From Myoxocephalus aenaeus (taxonomy: Eukaryota > Chordata > Actinopteri > Perciformes > Cottidae): a stretch of 64,000 nt of DNA. The DNA is taken from contig JBAMJR010000047.1 of the NCBI GenBank assembly GCA_038501785.1, forward strand, positions 5,047,501 to 5,111,500, in the 5' to 3' direction. Each line of letters begins with the position of its first letter. Within the stretch, counting starts at the first letter, position 1. A program made the translations under genes and the position numbers. Under the pieces are notes generated by a model, which had not been told where the DNA came from, ran no database searches, and saw only the letters and a list, made by a program, of their open reading frames with translations. Shown here piece by piece: positions 46,001 to 58,778 of this stretch.

Positions 46001-47474
46001 CGGCTCTCATGGACAGCTAGCTCTTCTGTGTCACTGAGACAGGTTTTTAGCAGGAGATGAGGACTCCAACAGCACAGAAGCATAGTGTGAATTCAGATAA
46101 AATCACTTTAAAGTCATCATCAAATACATCCCGTGGCTTGATCTAAAAAAATTTACTTTAAGAAAGATTCTAACCTCAAACCTCTTCTTGTATTCTCTTT
46201 AACAGCTTTATGAAAAAGCCCTGTCTGTCCTTGGATAGATAGCTCTCAAAGAGCCTGCAGGATAAGTGAAAATGCTTGGAAGTTCCAAAAAGTGTAATAG
46301 AGGTGGTCTTTGGTAGAGCGCACAAAAGTTCAATAAAAGAAGAAAGGTCCAAGGCACTCACTCCTCCAGCATAACATTACAAAAGCCTTTCATCATGTGT
46401 TAAGACAGCTGGGTAATAACCCACGCAAATCGGGCACAAACAGCCTTCTTCAAGGTGCGGGGTAAAGTCTGCAGTCATACCTGAAATGCAGCTTATAAGG
46501 AATTAGTGTTCATGGCTGATGGAGGGAGACATAGTGTTCATATTCAGACTTTTTAAATATTTTCTTGCCACATTCCCGAGCAAAGCGTTTGGTCCTTAGA
46601 TGATAAATGACAGGAAAGCAGAGCCGATTTAAGAACGTTGTCTACTACTACTGTATGAAAACCCTGTTTGCAAAAGGCACAGATACTTTTCTCTTTGCAC
46701 CAGGTTGCTTTTAGAAAAACCTAGCTTGTAATACCTTAAGAGCATTACAAGAACACTGCTGCATTATTTATTCCCCTTAGGCATCAAAGCAAAAGATGTA
46801 CGATCAATGTTAGATACAATCCTGCTCCTTTACTTTTTCAGGTTGGCCTGAAGTAGTCCAGTTGAAATTCTTCCATGTCCTCAGTGAGTGGAAATATCCA
46901 GCGTGTGGTTTTTTTAGCAGGGTGTGTCGGCCCACATCTGTGGTCTTTCACCGAGTCAGAAACGACTGCGTCAGCATCCAGGCCTTTCCATTTCCCCGAC
47001 AGAGCGCAAGCGTCTCATTGTTTACCATATGATGATCGCATGTTGCCGTAGCTCTGCATGTGTCAAACATTCAGTCTGTCAATTTGTGATGGAAATCCAA
47101 GGTGATCATTTGGTCAGAGTTTAAGAGGGCGAGCCCACTGATTTCAAGTCACATCTGCCAACAATTTGTGTCCGACGGGCTTTTTCCCAGGACCTCAGTA
47201 TGCTGTGTCACTCTGTATCTGTATGAAGTGCCAAAGCATGGGATACAGTCTTTGTGGGCTCCCACACAGGCTGCAATTCCATGCAAATTTTTATTTTTTC
47301 TGCGATAGTTCAAGCTTTTATTTAACCAAATTATACGTACCGAGACAAACGTTCTCGGATAGAATTACAGCAAAGGTTTTCCTGCTTTCTAGGTCACGAA
47401 GCCGACTGTTACAGACAACATATTTTTGTGCTTACTTTGAGTTCTGATACAATACATCAGACCATAATTGGGTG

Positions 47475-47765
47475 GCCCCAGCTATGCCCACTGGCTCAGT
47501 GAAGCTGGAGCCACGGCGTTGCTTTGAGGTAAATGACAACGTCAGCATTCTGAGACTATATGCTGACGATGACAAAGCTGACAAGACTGTTGTGGAATGA
47601 CATTGGCTCATGGGCACACATACCTCAAAAACTAAAGTATTGGGCAAACAAAATTGTCGCTAGATGGAAAGTGAAGGGATCACCAAAGTGCTGAGACTGT
47701 ACAACGTTTCATGACAATCCAACATTGTCCTCCTTAGAGCCTAGAAATGTTTCAACATGTACCGT
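47475..47765 (+). repeat. dispersed fish repeat, copy B (longer)
   Basis: It starts with CTGGCTCAGTGAAGCTG, passes through GCTTTGAGGTAAATGACAAC and AAAGTATTGGGCAAACAAA, and ends with GGGATCACCAAAGT and CATGACAATCCAACA. It covers more of the same repeat as copy A, with an internal deletion. Confidence 0.7.
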
Positions 47766-50183
47766 TAACTTGTGTTGCTTAAGCCTACATAAGAACGTAA
47801 ATTAACTTACCTGAGTGCCACCAGTGCCCAGTGGATTAAAAAGTGATGCCAAGGGGTCCTGACCATGGGTCTTTATGTGACGGGTTGGGTATTCCCCTCA
47901 TGCTTAAGACTCTACATGTTCAGACAGAATAGGACTCCTGGAAAAGTTGGTGAAGATTGTTCGTGAATAGTTGCCGGTAAACTGCTTAAGACAGCCAGAG
48001 GCTCCTGGAAATCCAGTGGAAAAAGTGACTAACATGGTGTGTGTGTATTTGAGTCTTGCCCAACGAACCAAAAAGCCCCCCCCCCAAAAAAAAAGGATTA
48101 GCCTTTTTCTTCATGAGCTTAAACGTGTGTGTCTGATCACTGAAGGTATAATTAAAAGGTTTTACCTTTCATTCAGAAATGTTTTTTTCCCTTCATGTTT
48201 CACAGATTGGAAGTGTTTGAGGGATAAAGCTTTGCATGACATGCTCTGCGCTGCGGGTCCACATGCTTCAGAGGAGCAGAAGGCCAAAAGTGGAACAAAC
48301 AGATGTTTTGCCTCTCTCCAAACAGATCTGAACATCAGTTCCACATTTACCAAAGTTAGACATTTGCTTCAAACGGGCCGCCTCTCTGACCTGTGGCATG
48401 TTCACATGCAGAAGAAGTGCCCTGGCATGTGTGCGGCGTCTTCATTAGCGGTGGGAACAGCCCGTTGCGACGTTTTACCGGATCTGCATGCCCGGAGAAA
48501 GTGCAGCGGGTGAGGATGCAACATCTGCCAAAGACATTTCCAAATCGGGGGCAACGGCCCAAAAATATAAGCTCATTAAATCAACACTTGCAAGAGGATT
48601 TTGAGCATACTTTGTGGTGGAACTAATTTTAGGACAGGTTTGAATAAATTGCCCTTTGAATGACCTGCCAGACATGTTTGAAAGATATTTTCAGTATTTC
48701 AAAGGATTCGACAGCTTAACGCGGATGGTGGGAAGGTTGAGTTCAAGAAAGGCATGCTGGGATCAGTTCCATTGTAAACATCCTTCAGTTTATGAAGCTT
48801 TTAAAGAAAAACACAAAGGGGTTATGGGTAGAAAAGGTTTGATGCGTCTCATGTGTTCTACTATTATAACAGAGTGTGTGAATTACCTTGCTGTGTCTTC
48901 CAACTGCGCTCGTGCTACGTTTTTCTTTACAAGTTGTGGTTTACTCAAAATTGGGCAGTACAAACTTTAACAGGCCAAATACCAAATTGCAGCGCTTAAA
49001 ACAGCAGAGGACCAAAGAAGATTAAGCACCTCATAAAGTCCACTGAGTTGGCACAAAGTAGGTAAGACACCATCCAACCCAACTTTATATTTTCAAGCAC
49101 AGAAGTGAAGATAGGTGGAAAATCTAGGTGGAGAATAATGTGACAGTGATGCAGGATTTTTATCTCTGTAAGTGCAAGATTTTCACATGAGTAGACCTGG
49201 ACCTCAATTTACTTGGAGTGCCTTCTACAGGATGGAAAAAATACAACATTTCTCTGAGGCATCAATGTGACAAAAGTGAAGTACAATCTCTAACTTATTC
49301 ATAACACCGTGCACATTCACCGCTTTTCACGCGTTCTAGGCGACAAAACCGAACTCCTTTCATTCGACGCTAACTTCTAAACTGTGTTCACACGTTGACT
49401 GTCAACAGGGCGACGCCCCACGCTTTGCCCCACAAGCAACAAACAGAAACCAAGTATTGTGTACGCACTCTGAGCGAGACCTTCAAGTTTGTTCGATGCT
49501 AGCGCCGCTCTCCGAATGAAAAGAGGAAAAAAAAGCTCTGAAAAAGTGTTTAAGATTTCATGTGGCTTTTGAGAGCTTTTCATTCCCTCTCCAAGCGTGA
49601 TTTTTCCGATTCATCTGACAGACCTTAATGCTTCCTAAGAGCCAGAGGCTGCATTGTTCGGAGGACCTGCTTGGTGAGAGTAAAAAAATAGACTTATACA
49701 GATGTAGAAATACAGTACAAGAATCAGAGAACATGAAATATACATGTGGGGAAGTGGATGCCCTGGTTGGCTTTTTATTTGAGAAGCTCTCAACATGATC
49801 TCAATTGGGAATTTAGAGGTGGACGATAAAGCAAATATAGAAATTCTATTTTATGCTGTGGCAACAGAATACCTTTATGTTTTGTTGACCTACTACAGAA
49901 AACGAAGCGTTGAATGTCGGGTGCAGTTGAAATCATACGATGGATAATAATAGCTGTCATATAATCAATAACAATCAAAGGAAGTAAACCAGTCACAGTT
50001 ACAATAAAACAACTATTATATCTGTAAATATAGAAGCTGCTACTGTATGAGGAATGTTAATTTTGTGCTGACGTTGGCGGTCCCTGTGGACAGAAGTGGT
50101 AGTGTCTCAGAGAACCAGAGTGCCTTTACAAAACCTCTCATTTTATTGCAGCAATTGGTCTGACAGTCTACCCCCGCGCAGTA

Positions 50184-50327
50184 CTAGTTCCGGTTCTCCA
50201 GCGCCTCCCTTACCTCCAGCTGGGTCTCCAGCGGCGTGGATGTCGGCGTTGGCTCCCAGCGTGGACCCGGCGGGGCAGCGGAGCGGAAGCTGCTGTCGTC
50301 TGAACTAATCCTGCAGCTCGGATTCAT
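50184..50327 (-). other. CpG-rich exon-like segment, strand uncertain
   Basis: On the minus strand an ATG (50325-50327) opens 38 codons (starting MNPSCRISSDDSS, ending TPLETQLE) that run into a consensus-like donor GTAAGG, read from plus positions 50208-50213. Without splicing the frame stops after 47 codons. On the plus strand a good acceptor (CATTTTATTGCAG) at 50151 opens a Ser/Pro-rich frame to TAA at 50308. Only one can be right, and neither peptide is recognised. GC content stands out from the AT-rich surroundings. Confidence 0.25.
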
Positions 50328-50465
50328 AAACCTCCCAAGGACTGATTAACGAGCTTAAAATAAGAACCGACTGCTGTCACTTTAAATAATGAATTGGAAA
50401 TTCAAATGAAGTACACAAATGACCTCCTCATGGACTGACATAAAAAATTTACTGACCTGCCGAGA

Positions 50466-50466
<1 letters not shown>

Positions 50467-50503
<37 letters not shown>
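50467..50503 (+). repeat. (CA)n microsatellite
   Basis: 37 bp of CA in the downstream region, about 440 bp before the GT run of duplication copy 1. Confidence 0.97.
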
Positions 50504-50504
<1 letters not shown>

Positions 50505-50946
50505 CCATATGTACTGTGCATGCTTGCAAAGCAGGTGAGAGGAGATACACGATTGAAGACACGCAATGGAAAACAGATGTTGGTTTATACAGCGAGGTTG
50601 GGAGACTAATAATCCTCCCAGCATGTGTGTCAACAGTGCCACACATGTGCAGCGTATAGACTCAGGCGGGCAGGAAAAACAAGATGATGAAATGTACAGC
50701 AACGGACGACAAGACCACGAATAAAGTAATGTGCGCTTATGTTAATAACTGACCACACATACACAAACCACCCAGCCACCCCCCCCCACACACACACACA
50801 CACAGAGCGTATTTTCTGTTCCTGTCTCTGTGTGTGTGCTTGTTCTATGTTTGACCTTAGAACCTCTCTCTTTACCGCCGTGGGGAACCTGACATTCTAC
50901 TGGTGACTGCATGACCAGTGTATCCTCAAAACACCCCTTTTGGACC

Positions 50947-51101
50947 TGTGTGTGTGTGTGTGTGTGTGCAGAATGACATGTTGGTTTACTGTTTTGCCCA
51001 TGGATTTTGTTCCAGTGCAAAGAGAATAAAAGGTGCAATAATTCATGTCTAATAGGGATAATAGAAGATGGACAACATAGAGACTAAACACATATTTTTT
51101 T
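50947..51101 (+). repeat. local duplication, copy 1 (without insertion)
   Basis: A GT run followed by about 130 bp (GTTTACTGTTTTGCCCATGG ... CTAAACACATA). It recurs at 51301-51808 with a handful of substitutions. The two copies start within GT microsatellites, which suggests the repeats mediated the duplication. Confidence 0.9.
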
Positions 51102-51298
51102 AATCATGCAGTGCTTTCTGGCTAGATTCTGTGGTATAAATGCTGATGTTTCCACATTTTCACAACGTTTGCCCTTTTTGTGCATCGACCTCTGAATTTA
51201 ACATGTGATATATTAGCCGATGTCTTTAGGTGTAATAAAAAAGTTGGAGAGTAGTTCAGCCTTGACAGAGAATCACACAATAACTTCACTATTAATGC

Positions 51299-51300
<2 letters not shown>

Positions 51301-51355
<55 letters not shown>

Positions 51356-51808
51356 TGACGTGTTGGTTTACGGTTTTGCCCATGGATTTTGTTCCAGTGT
51401 AAAGAGAATAAAAGGTGCAATAATTCACGTCTACCGTAAACCTCGGGTTACGCGCCCCTACTACCTTCGGTCGGTGTCCCCGTTAGCTCCCCGCTGTAGC
51501 CAGCTGGGGCTCCTGCTAGCGCTCCGTTACTTCCCCGCTAAATTCCGCTAGCTCTCCGCTAACTTCCGCTAGCTCCACGAAAACCACCGAAGGTAGCGGG
51601 ACCAGGCTCGACACCCGACTTGGGCAGAGGGGACGCGGGCAGTAGCAGAAGCAGCGGCCGGTGGCAGCAGCAGCGCTAGCTAGCGCTCCTACTAGCTTGC
51701 TACAGCGGGGACACTGAACGGCCATAGGAGCGGCTTTTAACCCGACGTTTACGGTAATAGGGATAACAGAAGATGGACAACATAGAGACTAAACACATAT
51801 TTTTTTAT
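51301..51808 (+). repeat. local duplication, copy 2 (carries the 321-bp element)
   Basis: Same sequence as 50947-51101 but with a longer GT run at the start and the 321-bp insertion at 51434. Differences outside the insert are few single substitutions, so the duplication and then the insertion are recent on a genomic scale. Confidence 0.9.
51434..51754. mobile_element. 321-bp foldback element with TA target duplication
   Basis: The ends are CCGTAAACCTCGGGTTA and the inverse complement of CCGTAAACGTCGGGTTA: a 17-bp inverted repeat with one mismatch. TA flanks both sides (51432-51433 and 51755-51756). The paralogous copy of the flanking DNA at 50949-51101 lacks the insert and has a single TA, giving a direct empty site. 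TA duplication suggests a Tc1/mariner-type mobiliser. Internal inverted pairs such as CTACCTTCGGT (51461-51471) and its complement (51586-51596) suggest a folded interior. Confidence 0.85.
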
Positions 51809-54800
51809 CAGAGAAATAATGGCTTTTTATCTGTCATTTTCATCAGATCCGGATTTGATTTTAGAATTTTATATGGTTATGTTTTAACACACAGTACAAA
51901 GAAATATCACTTTCAGGAATCACCAAAATAGTAGCCTACTTTAGATGAAAAATAACTGTATTGTTTGACTTATAGTAAATTAACAAGTTATGAATCACCC
52001 ACACATCTTATACTGTATATTATGAGCAGTTTTCTTTAGTCTAGGTCGTGTTCTTGCTAATTAACCTCATTACACTTTGAACTGTCCTATGGGACCCCCG
52101 CGCCATCTATGATCCGCAGCCAGCCTGCTAATAACCCGCAGTTTCAGAGACAAATCCCAAAGAGGAGCGACTATTTTGGAAGCGACATCATCAGTTTAAC
52201 GCTGACATTTGAGAAGGATAAGTCGACTCCTGGAGGACCGCGGCTGTGTCAGAGACACATTCTGACACGCCAGCATTTACACCGCCGCTTGTCATTGAGC
52301 CAAATACTGTAGACCGTGCCGTAGAGCCACTCAAATGAGCCAATAAAGATGATTTGTGTTGCCTCTTGCATACGAATGATTCCTGCACTAAATTCACAAA
52401 AGAGACGTTTTGTCAGAACTCCACTTGCGGTATTCTTCATGTTCTGTTTACTTTGTACTTAAAGTTTATGAATAATTACAGGGTGAGAAGTCAGATTTGA
52501 CTTTTCTAAATGCAAATCAAGTCGGAGGGGCCGTGAGGGGAATTGTGCCGAGCCACGGAAATGAGGAAAGGGGAACAAAGAGCACAGAGAGCAGAGGAGT
52601 CACCCATTTCATTAATTGTGTTGGTTCTAGCAGTTGCCCTTTAGAAAAGCCAGTGGACTTAATTAAATTACCACGCACGCTCCGAGAAGGAAGCAGTAGG
52701 ATGTAGCCCTTTAAAACGGAGCCTTGCAAGTGTTCAGTCCCTTATCTAATGAGAATGAGAGCCATGGGGACGCTCGTAGGTCTTTAAGTGTCCTCCGAGT
52801 CCTTCACTTACTATTATAATATCTGGGTTTAGTCTGGAGGAAAGCAAAGTCTTTGTGCAAAACCGCAGCACAGCTACTGTCTTCTGTGTGTGTGTGGGCT
52901 GGCGTCTGAGTTCCTGCACATCGGATTTAAAACAGCAGTGCGTGGTGAGCAAACACAACTGGGGCTGATGGGGAGCGATGCTGCCGATGCTTTCACTCCT
53001 GCCAGCCGCCCCGCTATATAGTGCCCTTTAAACCCTGTGGGCCCTTCAGAGTAAAGCCGTTCTTTTTCCAGGTCAGCTCGCTTGTTTGCTCATCACAGCT
53101 GAGTCTCGCCGCCTGCTCTCGGCTAGGCACATATAGGAAGATTACAGGCGGCCTCGTGGGTTGAGGGAGTCGGGCATGGGAAGCTGGCACACTGGAGTAA
53201 GCGGACATGACATGTTCGCCCTTCCCCCTACACATGTTCCGAAGCCCCGAGGCATCGCCCGCAGCCCTGGAGGCTCAGGGAAGGAGGCAGATGCATGCAG
53301 AGCAATGCGGCATGTGGTAAAGCCACATGAGGACTGGGCATTGGACAGGCAGAGTGCAAATGCCAGAGTGCAAATGCCATGCTACGATGGCGAATATCCA
53401 GGACACGGAGGGGTCGGGACGGAACACAGCCTGTAGATAATTAGCGAAGACACAAGTGACGAATGTTAACAAACAGAAAGGTCCATCTTTTATTTATTTT
53501 CACATAGTTTGAAGAGGCACAACATTTAAAAATTTTTATGAAAAAACGTGGCGGACACCTGTGTTATTTTCTGACCGCCTAAAAGCATTTAACCCCGATT
53601 TACTTCTTTTTAACAAAGTCATCCTTTTTAGTTTTTGGCAGTGGAGTTTAATGGGAATTGAGTCCAAATATGTGGCTTTGAATGTAATGATCTCCCTGTG
53701 AAAACCTTCGAGGCTTTCATGTTATTACAAAATATTATGGCACTGGATTCATACGCTTCAACGTAATACAATAAACTTAGACATGTTGCACTAATAGGAG
53801 CAAATAGGTCACCCACGCATCGGTCCATGGACTACAGGCAACGCAGCCATTTAAATATCTGGGAGTTAAACTCATTTTCCCTTTGCTATGATAATGTACA
53901 TATTATGATGATGAGTCCCTGAGGACATTTTGTGCTTTGCGTCATCCCTCAGCTACTGCATGCTGATTTCTCCCAAGTTATTTAAGGAGACCCCTTGCCT
54001 GGGAGAGAGTGAGGAAACAGGAGAGTTTATTTGTCCCACGCTGTTGACCGAGGTCCGACTGCCTCTGTTCAAACATATGATGCAAAAAGCATCACTTTCT
54101 TTGTTCCCATATATATGTATGAACAAAACATTTCATGTCCTTTTGGACGGCCCTTTCGTCGCTCACGGCAGCCCGATAGGCGTGACGCTCCGGGCCAGAA
54201 CGCGGCAGAATGCTTGTTGTTAGCGGTTCAGCTGATACGGTATGTGAAATATTTATGCAATGACTCATGCGATCCTTCCATATTTAAATGCATATGACAA
54301 TAACAAATTAGTGTGCATTCTCCTCATGCCCTGAAGACAGTAAAAGGAACATCTGTCTGCAGTGGAGCCTTGATTGCTTTTTATTTTGGCTGCAAGGAAG
54401 TGAACAATAAACATTATCATTAAAATCCATTCCTGAAAAATCCAGAGTAATAAAAGGTTGAAATCTGTCACCATCATGTTCTCCCTTTACCGTTTCTTTC
54501 CCTTTTCAGCTAAAATGTAACTCTCCAACACTTTGAAAACCAACCAATTTTTATGCCTCTGGTCGAAAATTGCATACCCAAACTAAAAAGGGTGTATATC
54601 TGCAACCACTAGGGCTATTTGAATAATGTTGGTGTTATTATAAAAGGTACGCATGTGAGATTTTGTTCAGATGTGTAAATATCAGTCTATATGTTACTGG
54701 TTAAGAGTAAATGAAGATTACACGCAGCAAAAATTCAAAGGTTTCAGGTCTGCCTAAAAAAAAATCACTTTCAGGGTGATTATTTCTTTGAAATGATGCA

Positions 54801-55398
54801 GCTGTAAGGTCCAACTCTAACCATAGCACAACATGTGAACATTCTCTCTGCAAAGGTTGACTTTGATAAAGTGAAGCAGAAGAAAGTTAGAGAGGGTTTA
54901 GTACAGAGAAAATTCAGGCGAGGACTCCAAAATTTGCATTGGAGCACATTGGAGCACATTTGTGGCATTTTAATTTTCTCATGTACCAAACCATATATTT
55001 CACTTCTATATTACTTATGGTGTTCAATACATCCAAATACAGCAGTTTTGGGCTTTTTTCATAAAACAATCTATGATTTACTATTCTATATAGCAATCAC
55101 TCAGTCTGCCAACCCTGAAGTGATTAAGGGCGATGTCTTTTTTTCGACGCAGGTGAAAAAGCAGTAGTAGCTCGTACATGATGTCGACGACAGTGAAGTC
55201 ACCAGCGACATTGTCTTTGTCTTTTCCTCCTGTACGGACGGGCTAAATGGGTCAACAGACGGTGGATGTGTGTCAGTGATTCCCTCCTGGTACAGCGCTG
55301 ACCTCCTGCCTGTGGAGATTTGGCGGGGAACATAAAGCTGCTGACGCTCACTTAAAAGCAGCCTTGACCCGCTTGTTTCACTTTCAAACTGTGTACAG

Positions 55399-55424
55399 TG
55401 TGTGTGTGTGTGTGTGTGTGTGTG
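55399..55424 (+). repeat. (GT)n microsatellite
   Basis: 26 bp of GT. Confidence 0.95.
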
Positions 55425-57799
55425 CGCACGGGAACATACTGATCACATTCATTATTCTCTTTGATGTCAGTACCTTTGGAGGTTATAAGCCAAACCCCGG
55501 CTGTATATGAGGGGCAAGTGCGCTCCTTGACGCAGCGAGGCAGCTGTAACACTTGAGTGGCCGCACGTCACTCGGCAAGATGTAATTAATCTGCAGCTTC
55601 CATTCGGTTTCTTCTTAGTGAGTGGCGGCGGTTACTGACCTTGCAACTTTAGTTTGGCTCTTAAAGTTCACACCATGTCCACGCTCAGTCGCGGGGCAGT
55701 CTAGAAACAAAAGGCTTTTCCAAAGACTGTCCAGGGTGCATTCATTTCACACAATTATCAACTTGTTATTTAGGTGTAGAAATGTATGTAGACATGTAAA
55801 CCAGGGCTAGCATCTTAACTAGCAGGCCACCTGGATGTATTTCAAACACACATCTTGTTTATGTTCACATGTGCATGAGTCATAGGTGTTTTTCCTCACC
55901 ATTTCCATCGGAACTGGATGTGTGACAAACGTTTAAACTACAACAGCCCGACTCAGCTGTTACACTGCCCCACTCACCTCTTAGGTAGAAGTAATGTAAG
56001 ACACAACAGGTCTTTTGTGATATGTTCCGCCGCAGCAACGAAAGCATGAAAGCATTAAAAAGTGCCAGAGGTTGGCATGGAACATATTAGGACTGGTCCT
56101 TGAGCTCCGGGGAGAAATAGAGACAGCTGCAACCCACACAAACAAGCTTTGAAAAATGTCTTTGAACGTCTCATGGGACCTACGCTGAACATCCAATCCA
56201 GCAAGAAAGGCCATCTCGGTGGGTTGTCCTGTCAGCGAAAATACAACAAAAAAGGGATGCACATGCATAACCCAACCAAGATGATACACAAAGAGAACCA
56301 AACACCTTCTCCTGGGTGGCTTGTAAGATTATCCTACCACTTCCCTAGCAAGCCAGCACATCTCAAGATTATCTGCCCACATGCACGTATTGGCATGAGG
56401 GAGACACGATACAGACATGAATATCAGCTCTACATCCTCTGTAATCTTCACGGAGTATGAAAAAGTCCTCTCGTAGCACATTCAATATTCACTTTAATCT
56501 TTTTTTTTTTTATTCCTCCCCCCACTTGCACTGAAGCAGATGATTAGCCATGCCAGCCCTCATCAGCAGGTCTTATGCTCCCTGGTGGAGCTTGACTGAG
56601 CTGCTGATCATGTTGTTAGGGACTGTTGGAACAGCTTAGGTCATCCAAATCCCAACCACTGTCAGCAGGAGGGGGGCGGGGGGCTCAAAATTGCTTTCCT
56701 TACTCACACTGGGTAAATGGGTTAATCTTTGCGATACGCATTCGTCTTCCAGACAGGTTTGTTCTGGCTGCATAATGACCGTAAGATGATGCAAACCGAA
56801 AAGAAAAGGATCCTTCGCGGATTTCAGTTTCATTGCATGTCACTGGCCCGTGCTTCCTGCAGCGTACTGACCCGTTTTGTCGTCAGAGACATCAGAGTAA
56901 AGCGGTGTGTGAGCCAAAAATACATATTTTCTGCCACAGACTGGACGTTTTGAAGTCTTGACATTTTTAAGGTTTAAATGTTTTTGAAGCTTGGATTCAT
57001 CTGTTCTCGCCATCTTTTGCTGGAGCTATTAAAATAATCCGATTGCTGGGGGAAGCGGAGGTGGGGGTAAATGTCACACTTGAGTGTGAACGTCTGAGAC
57101 AACTGTCAGTCAAGCAAACATGCCCACACAGTTCTACTTAACCCTTGCTATGCTATTTACTTGAGAAAACCTTTCACAAGCAGTTACATCTGTTTGTAAT
57201 ATGTTAACCTAATGATGTTAAAGGAATTGCAATGTATTGCCACGAGGTCCCACATGGCTGTTGACGTCAAACTCCGAAGACAATCCTCGATTTACATTAG
57301 GGGTTACGATCTCTACCCGTACAGTATACAACAACCTGTTCACACTCGGGTGCCATGATGAATCTAAACCAGCTCCATTACGGCATCCACCGTATTTTAT
57401 GGTGGTTTGCGGTGAGACGAGAACATTCTGCTCATCCTTTTTCTGAGTCAGATCTAAATGGTCTTCTCTCCTGTGTTTATGATTTAAGAACGGATGACAA
57501 TAGGATCATATATCTAGATCTTTTTTTCCATATGTGAAACAGGTAAAAAAAAGAAGGTGCCTTTTTGCAGTGTTTGTTGTTGAAATACTAATTTTGACCA
57601 CAAGAGGCAGAAGTGCACTAGCCCATGTTCTGACGATAACTTTGAGGATGTTTTCCTCGAGGTGAATTTTCCATTAGATAACTTGCTAACACACACTAAA
57701 TAACTTAGCAAAACGATGCTGGCTAAACTCCTTTTTTAACTGTTCTTGAACGCAGGTAAGAAAACAATTGAGGTAAAACTTTCCCTTTTCCTTGAGCCA

Positions 57800-57905
57800 A
57801 GGCTCTAGAGATGGCAATGCCAATTGGTCCGTCTAACACTTTGGTTCCGACTAAAATAACTCAAAAACTACTGGACTGATTGCCATATAATGATGTATGT
57901 ACACA
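57800..57905 (-). repeat. dispersed fish repeat, copy C (reverse)
   Basis: GGCTCTAGAGATGGCAATGC, then ATAACTCAAAAACTACTGGA and GATTGCCAT, are the reverse complement of the 3' part of copies A and B. This orientation and order agree with the family consensus I remember. Confidence 0.65.
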
Positions 57906-58656
57906 ATGATATCATCAGCAAACAGAGAGCTTAGCTTTGTCTTAAACACATAGAATATAATTAAAACAACATAAGAGTAATAGACCCAAGACTCTGTAGG
58001 AGGCCAGAAAAAACTTGCCTCAAATATTTTCAATGGTCTGCTTTGTTGAGCTTTAGTGTTCTATATTGGTGTCCATGTTAATTCCAAGACTTTTCCTTCT
58101 TTCCAAAAGCAACGCCATCGATAATTTGCAATCCTTTAATTTTCAGACGGCTCAGATTTACAGCTCATGGAAAATTAAAGAATATATATATTTTTTTTAT
58201 TACACAGTTTCAGCCCAAAATGGTCAAAGTTAATCTGTGGACTTTGAATATGAGAACGTGTGCTGATCCCGCTGCTTCTGTGCTTCTGGTCCCTTGGCTG
58301 ACGACCACCAAAAGTTAAAAGCAACTCAAAAGCTGGAAAAATTGCAAACATTACTAAAAATGGAGGCGTTTTGCATCAGCTCGTTCAGCGAGAGAAACAA
58401 AAAAGATACATGGAGCGGAACATTTTGTGCAATCAGCAAATGCACAGCAAGAGAGCCCTTCATTTAATTGAATTGAGGCAATGTGAATGTGTCTGCAGTT
58501 TGGGACTTTCATTATCTTTTTTTTGGGACCGAGATGTGAAGTTGTAGCCAACTGTTTTTGGAAACTGGACACATGCCTCTGAAGGGGATCTAGCTACATT
58601 TACCACAGGAGACATGCTTTGTTTTTCTCTCTCTCTCTCTCTCTTCTTATTTTTAG

Positions 58657-58778
58657 GACTCCCGTCAGGGAGGTGTGATGGGCAAGCCAAGACGCGGGAT
58701 ATCGCCTCCCGCCTCGCCATCCATCTGCTCTGGATCAAACTCATGGAAGGGTCCAAGAAAGCTCAATGTTCCACGTAA
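58657..58778 (+). other. exon-like segment after a strong acceptor
   Basis: A CT-dinucleotide pyrimidine tract ending TTATTTTTAG is followed by 39 open codons (LPSGRCDGQAKTRD..., ending QCST) and a TAA at 58776. GC content is higher than nearby. The peptide is not recognised and no partner exon was identified, so this may be a non-coding RNA exon or chance. Confidence 0.2.

Larger units (their letters stand above)
37300..50150. other. downstream region, first part: no gene recognised
   Basis: It contains the long CA/GT inverted pair near 38 kb, dispersed repeat copy B and several AT-rich, repeat-poor stretches (39.3-40.3, 41.8-42.0, 42.9-43.1 and 45.8-46.0 kb). Known neighbours of ARHGAP6 in other vertebrates (HCCS, MID1) were looked for as protein motifs on both strands and not found. 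Confidence 0.6.

Noticed and set aside
47971..48513. 180-codon plus-strand frame
   Set aside because: AT-rich background, poly-Lys/Pro start from C8A10 sequence, no recognisable motif.
53340..53380. Tandem 14-bp repeat (CAGAGTGCAAATGC)
   Set aside because: A two-copy slippage duplication; no sign of function. Similar pairs occur at 54942, 35788 and 20286.
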